Positions 57,006 to 64,000 of a DNA stretch of 64,000 nt are shown piece after piece. The DNA is from Rickettsia felis URRWXCal2 (lineage in GTDB: Bacteria > Pseudomonadota > Alphaproteobacteria > Rickettsiales > Rickettsiaceae), in NCBI GenBank assembly GCA_000012145.1, contig CP000053.1, positions 558,001 through 622,000 of the forward strand, in the 5' to 3' direction. The first letter of the stretch is position 1. Each line of letters opens with the position of its first letter. The position numbers were made by a program, and so were the translations under genes. The notes under the pieces are model-generated. The model was not told the DNA's origin. It saw only the letters and a list, made by a program, of their open reading frames with translations, and searched no databases.

Positions 57006-57165
57006 GAGACTATCTATAAATAAGTTTAATTAGTAGTTAAAGAGCTTTTTTAGCAAAAATTGATAAGATTTTTTGAAAGAATATTATTTGTATTTCAAAA
57101 AAATCTTACTATTTGCAGCAAAAAATAATTTAATTAGCCTTAAAATTTATTTACAGATAGCCTCT
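57006..57165. mobile_element. MITE-like element, copy 2 (160 bp, TAA-flanked, reversed)
   Basis: It begins GAGACTATCTATAAA and ends TTTACAGATAGCCTC, with TAA on each side (57003-57005 and 57166-57168). Its reverse complement aligns end to end with copy 1 at 35411-35570, including GATTTTTTTGAAATA and TTTTTGCTAAAAAAG. The inverted ends are less perfect than in copy 1, so it is probably older. Confidence 0.75.
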
Positions 57166-57385
57166 AAGGTAGAGTTTTCTTGACTATTTAGCTTCTAGTC
57201 AAAGAAAGATAGGTTTTTTATCTTTACTTTATATTTCTACAGTTAAAAATATTTATGATATCTTTAAAGGGTAATAGTTTAATACAAAATTGGCGTTGGC
57301 GTAGATAATTTTTTGCGTTTATATGTTTGCTATATGCAAATTTAGATTTTGATTATTAAATTATAACTTATGACAGGATATTAAA

Positions 57386-58301
57386 ATGTTATCTCTAATA
57401 TTTTTCAAAAATTTTTTTCTTTTCTTTTTGTTTTATTTATCACAGCTGCAATTTATGCGGATCAAAAAAAGTAGCAATTATTGTTCCGCTTGAACATGCT
57501 GCAATGACCGAGATTATATTGGGAATTAAAGAGTCGCTAAAAGACATAGATACAGAAATCATAGTTAAAAATGCTCATGCTGATTTTAATATTTTGCTTG
57601 CCATTGTAAAGCAAATAAAAGATCAGGATATTGATGTAATAATTCCAATCGGCACGACAACCAGCCAAACTGTTATTTCTCATATAACAAATAAACCGAT
57701 TGTTTGTGCTGCTGCTATGATTAACAGTAAAAACCTACCTTTAGTTACCGGTGTTAACGATGAGATAAAAATCACCGACACCATTAGTAAATTACCTTTT
57801 TTACAGAATATCACTTTAATTTATAGCAGTAGCGAGAAAGTTATACCTGAAGTAGAAATGTTAAAATTATATACTGGAAAAAACAATATTTCTCTGCACA
57901 CGGTAATGATACAAAATTTAAATGATATGCCGGTCGCTGTAAAAAATGCTCCTGAAAATACGCAGAGTTTTGTAATTCTGAAAGATCATTTGGTAGTTAG
58001 CGGAATTAATATTTTAAAGCAAGAAGCATTTAAACGCCGTATTCCTATCATTGCTTCCGATGAAGGTTCGGTAATTAGTGGGGCAACTATTGCCGTAGGA
58101 GTGCAAGAAAAGCAAATAGGCGTAGAAGCGGGTTTAATGGCAAAAAAAATCTTACAAGGAACAGAGCCGAAAGATATTCCGTTTGGGGATATGCAAGACT
58201 TAACTTTGTTTATTAATCTTCAATCTCTATCAAAGCAAGTTATTCTAACTAAAGAAAATTTATCCGTACTTCCTTTTACTAAAAAAGAACTTACAGAGTA
58301 G
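57386..58301 (+). pseudogene. ABC transporter substrate-binding protein (TrpX-like), frameshifted N-terminus
   Basis: The main frame (ATG 57504) lacks a signal peptide. Upstream, the same protein continues as KKVAIIVPLEHAAM. A signal-peptide-like sequence (FVLFITAAIYADQK) is found in another frame, switching in a run of seven A near 57462, with a further shift in the T runs after ATG 57386. The body matches the ABC_sub_bind family: IPIGTTTSQTVISH, IVCAAAMINSKN, PIIASDEGSVISGATIAVGV. Without export it cannot work as a periplasmic receptor. It is 4 bp before the permease. Confidence 0.7.
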
Positions 58302-58305
58302 TAAC

Positions 58306-59139
58306 ATGAACATTTTAGTTACTGCTCTTGAGCAATCCTTAATAATGTTGCCGCTTATTTTAGGGATATATATAAGTTATCGAATCTTGAAAATTACCGA
58401 TCTTACCGTAGACGGTACTTATGTACTTGGTGCGGCGGTGTTTGCCCGCACTATTTCATTGGGGTTATTTCCTGCATTAATATTTGCCGTAATATCAGGC
58501 GGAATTATCGGCAGCATAGTTAGTTTTATGCAGAAGAATAACCGCATTAACGGGCTTATAGCCGGAATACTTGCAAGTTTTATGCTTTATTCCGTTAACT
58601 TGCAAATTATGCAGCGTCCTAATATATCGGTTCTTGGTATGCCGACTTTGCTATCTATATTAGATCTCGAAAATTGGTTAGTGCCTTTAATAATAATTAA
58701 TTGTCTTATTATATTTGCTGTTATAATTTTATTAAAAGGTAAGCTTGGTTTATTTCTTCGTGCTTTTGGTTTTAATAAAGATTTATTGATTAATTTAGGG
58801 AAACCTGCTGAGCTTTATCGCACGCTTGGGCTTAGCATAAGCAACTGCCTAGCTGCCTTAACCGGCACTTTATCGGCACAAATAAACGGTTTTGCCGATA
58901 TTAATATGGGTTTTGGAGTGGCATTAGTCGGTATCGGTGCGATTGTCATAGGGCGGCATATTTTAATTCATGCTAATAATTTTAATGCGTTTAAAGAGAT
59001 ATTTTCTTGTTTTATAGGTATATTATTTTACTTTATTGCTCTGAGCGTTTTACTCCGAATTGGCATCGATCCCATAAATCTTAAGCTTATTTTAGGAATA
59101 GTGTTATTTATTTCATTGAGTACGGTGGGTAAGAAATAA
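58306..59139 (+). CDS. ABC transporter permease (TrpY-like)
   Basis: A 277-residue permease of the branched-chain amino acid/sugar type with about eight helices. Typical segments are YRILKITDLTVDGTYVLGAA, INGLIAGILASFMLYSVNLQ and GFGVALVGIGAIVIG. It pairs with the substrate-binding gene before it. The ATPase gene usually next in this operon is absent: a repeat and the ankyrin gene on the other strand follow. The frame is intact but the importer is unlikely to work. Confidence 0.85.
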   Translation: MNILVTALEQSLIMLPLILGIYISYRILKITDLTVDGTYVLGAAVFARTISLGLFPALIFAVISGGIIGSIVSFMQKNNRINGLIAGILASFMLYSVNLQIMQRPNISVLGMPTLLSILDLENWLVPLIIINCLIIFAVIILLKGKLGLFLRAFGFNKDLLINLGKPAELYRTLGLSISNCLAALTGTLSAQINGFADINMGFGVALVGIGAIVIGRHILIHANNFNAFKEIFSCFIGILFYFIALSVLLRIGIDPINLKLILGIVLFISLSTVGKK

Positions 59140-59153
59140 TATGGCTCGAAAAT

Positions 59154-59259
59154 CGTCATTGCGAGGAGATGCCATAGGCATCGACGAAGCAATCTCATGA
59201 AATAATATAAACTCCTGGGATTGCTTCGTCAAAATTTTCAATTTTTCCTCGCAATGACG
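59154..59259. repeat. Group A palindromic repeat after the permease gene
   Basis: CGTCATTGCGAGGAGATGCC ... TTTTTCCTCGCAATGACG. Fills the gap between the permease and the convergent ankyrin gene, where the missing ATPase gene would be expected. Confidence 0.8.
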
Positions 59260-59305
59260 GAAAAAACGAATACATTTTCGATTAAAAAGACAAAATTATG
59301 AAACC

Positions 59306-60223
59306 TTATTTATATGCAGAAAAAATACAGTTCAAAGTTAAGGAAAGAAGTAAGCCTATCTTATGATGAATATCAGCTTTAAAATTAAAATCAGATAATA
59401 ATTGAAATTTTGTTTGATCATCAATATTAGAAATTAATAATGATTTGAATACAAGCTCTTTATCTATATTCATATCTAGTAATTTCTCGCTCAAAATCTT
59501 GAAATCCATCGTATTACCTATTTTTATTGTAGCACCGGATTTAAGAAAAAGTTCAGCTAATTCTTTGTGCTGACCTAATATTGCCCTATCTAAAGGAGTA
59601 AAATTATTATTGTTTTCAATATTAACATCAGCCCCATTTTGAAGTAAAAACTTGGCAGCTTCTATATTGTTAGTACCTATTATATTGTGTAAAATAGTAT
59701 CCTCGTAATTATCTTTAGCATTAACATCTGCACCATGATTAAGTAAAAGTTCGGCAGCTTTTAGCTTGTTATTATATATTGTACCATGTAAAGCAGAAGC
59801 ACCAAAAGAATCTTTACTATTAATATCTGCACCTTTTTTAAGTAAAAGCTCCATAGCCTCAATATTTTCGTTAAATGTTGCGGCATGTAAAGGAGAATGC
59901 CCACAGAAGCTCTTTATTTCTAAGTCAATATTAGTAGTATTTTCAAATAAAAATTTCATTTTATCTATTGAATTATTCATCACTAAAAGATATAAAATCG
60001 TTTGTCCGGAATTATCCGGAATATTAGGGCTAGCCTTATGTTTAAGTAAAAATGCAGCTCTATCCATATATCCTGTAAATAATGTATTGTATAATGCTGT
60101 TTCTCCACGCTCATTTTTATGTTCATCAATATTAACTCCACTTTTTAATAAAGCTTGAACTTCGCTAAGATCGCCGTAAGCGAGTTTTGCGAATAAATTA
60201 TTTTTGTTATAATTGCTCATCAT
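59306..60223 (-). CDS. Ankyrin repeat protein
   Basis: A 305-residue protein with six or seven ankyrin repeats from about residue 7 to 230 (RGETALYNTLFTGYMDRAAF, GHSPLHAATFNENIEAMELL, GASALHGTIYNNKLKAAELL, FTPLDRAILGQHKELAELF). The C-terminal 75 residues lack repeats and end with a hydrophobic stretch (GLLLSLTLNCIFSAYK). There is no signal peptide. In Rickettsia such proteins are often host-directed effectors. That role is inference here. Confidence 0.88.
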   Translation of the reverse strand: MMSNYNKNNLFAKLAYGDLSEVQALLKSGVNIDEHKNERGETALYNTLFTGYMDRAAFLLKHKASPNIPDNSGQTILYLLVMNNSIDKMKFLFENTTNIDLEIKSFCGHSPLHAATFNENIEAMELLLKKGADINSKDSFGASALHGTIYNNKLKAAELLLNHGADVNAKDNYEDTILHNIIGTNNIEAAKFLLQNGADVNIENNNNFTPLDRAILGQHKELAELFLKSGATIKIGNTMDFKILSEKLLDMNIDKELVFKSLLISNIDDQTKFQLLSDFNFKADIHHKIGLLLSLTLNCIFSAYK

Positions 60224-60382
60224 ATATTTTTCTCTTTTTTAAATTAGTTGAAATTATTATTTTCATATAACCTCTAACTAAATTTAAAAAAATTAAGAGA
60301 TTAGAAATAATATAAAAATATTGAAGTGAGATTATATACAATATTTTTAATTTTTGCAAGCAATAATTAATTTTTTAACTAT

Positions 60383-60898
60383 TTATATAGATTTTGGATA
60401 AAACCAAACTAGGAGTAAACAGATTAGAAGCGTGATATTTAAGAGTAGATTATACTCCGTCATAGAAATATCGAAGATTTTGATTGCGGGTTTCGTGCAG
60501 GAGGTGATTGGCTGCGAGTAGAACATTTGCTTGATATGTTGTATAGACAAGCCTTTCGGGATACGGCTCATCGATGAGCAAAGAGCACTTGGTTGTACTA
60601 TCCCTCTTTCTACGAAACTATGATATGTTGATAATATGCAAGAGCTAAGAATAGTTAGGAGAATGAATATTAAAGTATATTTGCTTAATTGTCTGATGAT
60701 TAAAGCAGTTAAGCAAATTTTGATTAGCGTTAAATAGGGAAATCTTTCGTAAACGCATAAAGGGCAGGGTGTATAATGGAATATATATTCAGCAATATAA
60801 GCGGTAGCAAGTGCTATTATAGAAATTGCAATTAGTCCTAAATGTAGAACTTTATAGCTATCTTTTCTGATGTAATTTATAATAGTAGTAAATGGCAT
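60383..60898 (-). CDS. dsbB: Disulfide bond formation protein DsbB
   Basis: A four-helix inner membrane protein that reoxidises DsbA with quinone. Cys pair 1 is CPLC in YTPCPLCVYERFPYL. Cys pair 2 lies in SALCSSM and ITSCTKP. The frame extends upstream to an ATG at 60925, but that ATG belongs to the group A repeat next to it (GCAATGACG). I prefer the ATG at 60898 (MPFTTIINYIRKD), giving 171 residues. The dsbA gene is not in the window. Confidence 0.88.
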   Translation of the reverse strand: MPFTTIINYIRKDSYKVLHLGLIAISIIALATAYIAEYIFHYTPCPLCVYERFPYLTLIKICLTALIIRQLSKYTLIFILLTILSSCILSTYHSFVERGIVQPSALCSSMSRIPKGLSIQHIKQMFYSQPITSCTKPAIKIFDISMTEYNLLLNITLLICLLLVWFYPKSI

Positions 60899-60919
60899 GG
60901 GTTTTATTTTTTTAAGGAA

Positions 60920-61004
60920 CGTCATTGCGAGCGAACGTTAGTGAGCGTGGCAATCTCAGGATGTTTTACAAGATTGCCACGTCGCTTCGCTCCTCGCAAT
61001 GACG
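60920..61004. repeat. Group A palindromic repeat between dsbB and lysS
   Basis: CGTCATTGCGAGCGAACGTT ... TTCGCTCCTCGCAATGACG. It separates divergent genes and overlaps the upstream alternative start of dsbB. Confidence 0.8.
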
Positions 61005-61106
61005 TTAGTTTATTCTTTAAAATCGTAAAAAATTCAAGTGATATTTTACAAATAAATAAATTTAGTATATTGTCACTGATTATTAATTAAAGTGCAAGAA
61101 AAATAA

Positions 61107-62684
61107 ATGTCAGAAATTTGGGAAGATGCTATTAAGTCAAACGCTTGGCCTTTTGTCGAGGCTAAGAAGATATTAGATAGCTTAAACGGTAAAGTTCCTG
61201 AAAAAAACTATGTATTATTTGAAACGGGTTACGGTCCTTCAGGTTTGCCTCATATAGGTACTTTTGGTGAGAATGCTCGTATGGTGATGGTGCAGAAAGC
61301 GTTTGAGCAATTATCCGATATTTCGACTAAGCTAATCTGCTTTTCCGATGATATGGACGGACTTCGTAAAGTACCGAGTAACATCCCAAATCCTGAAATG
61401 GTAGCTGGGTATATGGATATGCCGCTTACTTCTATCCCTGATCCATTCGGTGAATGTGAAAGTTATGGGCATTATATGAATGCAAAGCTTCGCTCATTTC
61501 TTGATAAATTCGGCTTTGAGTATGAATTTTATAGCAGTACTAACTGTTATAAAGCCGGTATGTTTGATGAAATGCTGATAAGAGTGCTAGAGAAATATGA
61601 CGAAATAATGGAGCTGATGCTACCGACTTTTAGAGAAGAGCGAAAGGCTACCTATTCGCCTTTCATGCCTATATGCCCGAAAACGGGTAAAGTGCTGCAA
61701 GTGCCTATAGAGAAATGGGATGCTAAAGCAGGTACTGTTAGATATAAAGACGAAGCCGGTAATTATGTAGAAGTGCCGGTAACGGGAGGGCATTGCAAAT
61801 TACAGTGGAAGCCGGATTTTGGTATGCGTTGGGCTGCTCTTAAAGTCGATTATGAAATGTACGGCAAAGACCATCTAGCAAATGCTCGGCTTTATTCGGA
61901 AATTTGCCGAATCCTAGGAGGCAAGCCGCCGGTGCAGCTATGTTATGAGCTATTTTTAGATGAAAACGGTGAGAAAATATCAAAATCAAAAGGTAATAGT
62001 ATTAGCGTTGATGATTGGCTTAAATATGCTCCCGTTGAAAGTATGGCATTATTTATGTACCAAAATCCGACTAGAGCTAAGCGTTTGTTTTTTGATGTAA
62101 TTCCTAAAAATGTTGATGAATATATTACTTTTAATCAGAAATATCATTTAGAAGAGGATAGGGCAAAGCGTTTTGCAAATCCAGTTTATCACATACATCA
62201 CGGAAATGTACCGAAAATTGAGACTTTTGGCATTACCTATGCGTTGCTTTTAAATCTTACTTCCGTGTGTAATCCTTCTGATAAATCGGTACTTTGGGGA
62301 TTTATTAGCAAATATGAGCCAAAAGCAACTCCAAAGACTAGTCCTTATCTTGACCACTTAGCAGAATTTGCTATAAGATATTATAATGACTTTATTAAAG
62401 CATATAAATCATATTTAGCTCCTTCTGAAAAGCATAAGGTTATTTTACAAGATATATTAGATATGTTATCTAGCATATCTGATCAAACCGAAGCTGAAGC
62501 GATTCAGAAAGCAATATATGATATAGGAATGAAAGCAGGATATGAAAATCTGCGTGATTATTTCAAGGATCTATATCAAATATTGCTTGGGCAAAGCGAA
62601 GGTCCAAGACTTGGGACTTTCATAAAGCTTTACGGTATAAAAGAAACGATGAAGCTGGTTGAAGGAAAGTTGTATACTCGATGA
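61107..62684 (+). CDS. lysS: Lysyl-tRNA synthetase, class I
   Basis: A 525-residue class I (archaeal-type) LysRS, the form found in Rickettsia and some other bacteria instead of the class II enzyme. The HIGH-type motif is [13 protein letters not shown] near residue 43, the KMSKS motif is [12 protein letters not shown] near residue 291, and [22 protein letters not shown] are family hallmarks. Full length. The last codons (KLYTR) and stop lie in the left arm of a palindromic element. Confidence 0.97.
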   Translation: MSEIWEDAIKSNAWPFVEAKKILDSLNGKVPEKNYVLFETGYGPSGLPHIGTFGENARMVMVQKAFEQLSDISTKLICFSDDMDGLRKVPSNIPNPEMVAGYMDMPLTSIPDPFGECESYGHYMNAKLRSFLDKFGFEYEFYSSTNCYKAGMFDEMLIRVLEKYDEIMELMLPTFREERKATYSPFMPICPKTGKVLQVPIEKWDAKAGTVRYKDEAGNYVEVPVTGGHCKLQWKPDFGMRWAALKVDYEMYGKDHLANARLYSEICRILGGKPPVQLCYELFLDENGEKISKSKGNSISVDDWLKYAPVESMALFMYQNPTRAKRLFFDVIPKNVDEYITFNQKYHLEEDRAKRFANPVYHIHHGNVPKIETFGITYALLLNLTSVCNPSDKSVLWGFISKYEPKATPKTSPYLDHLAEFAIRYYNDFIKAYKSYLAPSEKHKVILQDILDMLSSISDQTEAEAIQKAIYDIGMKAGYENLRDYFKDLYQILLGQSEGPRLGTFIKLYGIKETMKLVEGKLYTR

Positions 62685-62803
62685 ACTTCAAAAATTGGCT
62701 ACGTCGTCCTACAAGTACTGCGGTGCTCACGTATTAAGTATACGCTCCGCTCCTCGTCTTGTGGACTTCTTGCTCTTTTTGAAGTTGATCTTCGTATACT
62801 TTC
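62666..62803. repeat. Group P palindromic element at the lysS 3' end
   Basis: The left arm 62666-62695 (GAAAGTTGTATACTCGATGA then ACTTCAAAAA) includes the end of lysS. The right arm 62776-62803 (TTTTTGAAGTTGATCTTCGT then ATACTTTC) is its near-complement. The core has GCTCACGTATTAAG and TATACGCTCCGC, as in the other group P copies. Confidence 0.75.
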
Positions 62804-62840
62804 ACGTTGTATTAATGTTATTCCTGCGTGGGCATCTAAG

Positions 62841-62939
62841 CGTCATTGCGAACGAACGAAGTGAGTGCGGCAATCTCAAGAATTTTGTATTGTTTCATGA
62901 GATTGCCACGTCAAGGCTTCGCCTTTTCTCGCAATGACG
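62841..62939. repeat. Group A palindromic repeat before the AEC transporter gene
   Basis: CGTCATTGCGAACGAACGAA ... TTTTCTCGCAATGACG. It ends 22 bp before the ATG at 62962 and leaves almost no room for a promoter outside the repeat. Confidence 0.8.
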
Positions 62940-62961
62940 TTAAAATAAAAACTATTAACAA

Positions 62962-63894
62962 ATGAATGAAATTTTTTGTAGTACGTTACCTATTTTTTTA
63001 ATTACGCTTCTTGGTAGTATTATCAAAAATAAATGGTTAACTTCAGAAGAATTTTGGCGTGGTATTGAGAAATTATCGTATTTTGTACTATTTCCTGCCA
63101 TGCTGTTTAATTACGTATCTACTGCCGACTTAAGCGTTGCATCGATAATTAAGTTAGTAGTGGCTCTTATTATTTCCACTATCCTTGTATCAATTGGTCT
63201 TATAATTTACCAAAAAAAATATAATATAGATAAAATCCAATTTACTTCCATTTTTCAAGGATCAATTCGTTATAATAGCTACATTTTTTTTGGAGTAAGT
63301 AGCCCGCTGCTTGGTCCTAGTGGGCTTTCTATTGTCGCCGTTATTTCTTCTTATATGATTATTTTTACCAATATTTTATCGGTAATGATTTTCGCTTATT
63401 ATATCCCTAATAAATCCGTTACTAATACTATTAGAACTAGTTTTGTTTTAATGATGAAATTAATTGTGCGTAACCCGTTAATTATCGCAAGTTTAGTAGG
63501 GTTCGTTTTTAATTACTCAAATCTTGAATTACATTTAGGGCTTAAGAAAACGCTAGATAGTCTTTCTAATGCTGCTTTAGCTATTGGTATGTTAAATGTT
63601 GGAGCAGGGCTTAATTTTACTATTAGGCGAGAGGTTTTACACAATGTAATGTTTACAAGCTTTATTAAATTAGTTGCATTTCCTCTAGTTAGCGTAATAG
63701 TATTATGGTTAATGTCAATTGAGGGGATAGATAGATCGGTAGGAATATTATATAGCTGTCTTCCATGTGCAAGTACGGCTTATGTTCTATCTCGTCAGCT
63801 TGACGGTGATCCTGATTCTATGGCGTCGATTATAACATTTACTACTTTTTTCTCAGTGGTTACTATATCAATTATTATGTATGTAATGGGGTGA
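62962..63894 (+). CDS. AEC family transporter (auxin efflux carrier-like)
   Basis: A 310-residue membrane protein with about ten helices in two halves. Typical features are an early Asn/Glu-rich segment (FWRGIEKLSYFVLFPAMLFN), FQGSIRYNSYIFFG with conserved Arg and Asn, and LSNAALAIGMLNVGAGLNF. The C-terminal half has CLPCASTAYVLSRQLDGD. Bacterial members export or import carboxylates such as malonate or malate. The substrate is unknown. Intact. Confidence 0.85.
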   Translation: MNEIFCSTLPIFLITLLGSIIKNKWLTSEEFWRGIEKLSYFVLFPAMLFNYVSTADLSVASIIKLVVALIISTILVSIGLIIYQKKYNIDKIQFTSIFQGSIRYNSYIFFGVSSPLLGPSGLSIVAVISSYMIIFTNILSVMIFAYYIPNKSVTNTIRTSFVLMMKLIVRNPLIIASLVGFVFNYSNLELHLGLKKTLDSLSNAALAIGMLNVGAGLNFTIRREVLHNVMFTSFIKLVAFPLVSVIVLWLMSIEGIDRSVGILYSCLPCASTAYVLSRQLDGDPDSMASIITFTTFFSVVTISIIMYVMG

Positions 63895-63902
63895 ATTTAC
63901 CA

Positions 63903-63994
63903 CGTCATTGTGAGGAGAATTACATAGTAATTCGACGAAGCAATCTCAGGATATTTGACGAGATTGCCACGTCGCTTCGCTCCTCGCAATGACG
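63903..63994. repeat. Group A palindromic repeat at the window end
   Basis: CGTCATTGTGAGGAGAATTA ... TTCGCTCCTCGCAATGACG, 6 bp past the stop of the AEC transporter. Confidence 0.8.
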
Positions 63995-64000
63995 ATTCGG

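Noticed and set aside
62659..62937. 92-codon frame after lysS
   Set aside because: It overlaps the lysS end and then reads through a group P and a group A repeat.
128..63994. The many ATTGCGAG and GTCATTCC repeats as a CRISPR array
   Set aside because: Copies are dispersed, palindromic and irregularly spaced, with no unique spacers and no cas genes in the window.

Overview
The window comes from a Rickettsia chromosome, most likely of the spotted fever or transitional group. The DNA is strongly AT-rich. Dispersed palindromic repeats sit between and even inside genes. Many genes are freshly broken, and the gene content is typical of this obligate intracellular alphaproteobacterium: a class I lysyl-tRNA synthetase, a nuoABCDE cluster, Rpn-type nuclease genes, an ankyrin protein and a polysaccharide synthesis operon. 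The genus call is recognition from gene content and style; the species cannot be fixed from sequence alone.

Layout. 1-4.7 kb: a frameshifted M61 aminopeptidase, the biotin pair bioY-bioB, and a small alanine-rich membrane protein gene behind a perfect sigma70 promoter but broken in a run of nine A. 4.7-14.2 kb: housekeeping genes (gltX, topA, dprA, a 2-Cys peroxiredoxin, an SPFH protein, a phosphoethanolamine transferase, ruvX). 14.4-15 kb: a HigA antitoxin relic and an orphan AbrB-type antitoxin. 15-22.5 kb: the polysaccharide operon. Its three sugar-nucleotide genes (reductase, 4,6-dehydratase, 2-epimerase) are intact and should make a UDP-2-acetamido-2,6-dideoxy-L-hexose for O antigen. A CDP-glycerol-transferase-like gene and a methyltransferase after them are broken, then comes an intact double-domain GT2 transferase. 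22.5-32.6 kb: efflux adaptor, HAD-like protein, hydrolase, GT4 transferase, a broken ABC-like protein without Walker A, rpsD and ctaB with divergent promoters, a radical SAM protein, DUF4385 and a TPR relic. 32.8-42.2 kb: two large AsmA-like envelope proteins, an Rpn nuclease, rimM, xseB, a broken membrane protein, DNA-3-methyladenine glycosylase, a YciI-like protein and yidD. 42.2-47.6 kb: nuoA-B-C-D-E with repeats in its gaps, then an O-antigen ligase that carries a repeat in frame, and a DUF2155 protein. 47.8-54 kb: a lone terminase, tRNA-Cys, xerD, a tandem pair of unknown genes and fabI. 54-64 kb: lnt, an XRE regulator, a repeat cluster, an ABC importer without ATPase, an ankyrin protein, dsbB, lysS and an AEC transporter.

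The most unusual material is the repeat fraction. I separate four groups: (A) about 95 bp elements with ATTGCGAG/CGCAATGA ends; (B) about 120-150 bp elements with GTCATTCC/GGAATGAC ends; (C) elements with a GTGGTCAAGCCACGG stem; (P) elements with a CACGTA...TACGC core whose long arms match the 3' end of the neighbouring gene. They nest in one another, supply C-terminal codons (nuoC, the glycosylase, nuoE) and in one case form a 32-codon in-frame insert. Separately, two 160-bp copies in opposite orientation, each flanked by TAA, look like a non-autonomous transposon.

About a dozen loci carry frameshifts or in-frame stops, as expected for ongoing genome reduction. I found no CRISPR array, rRNA, intact insertion sequence or intact prophage.
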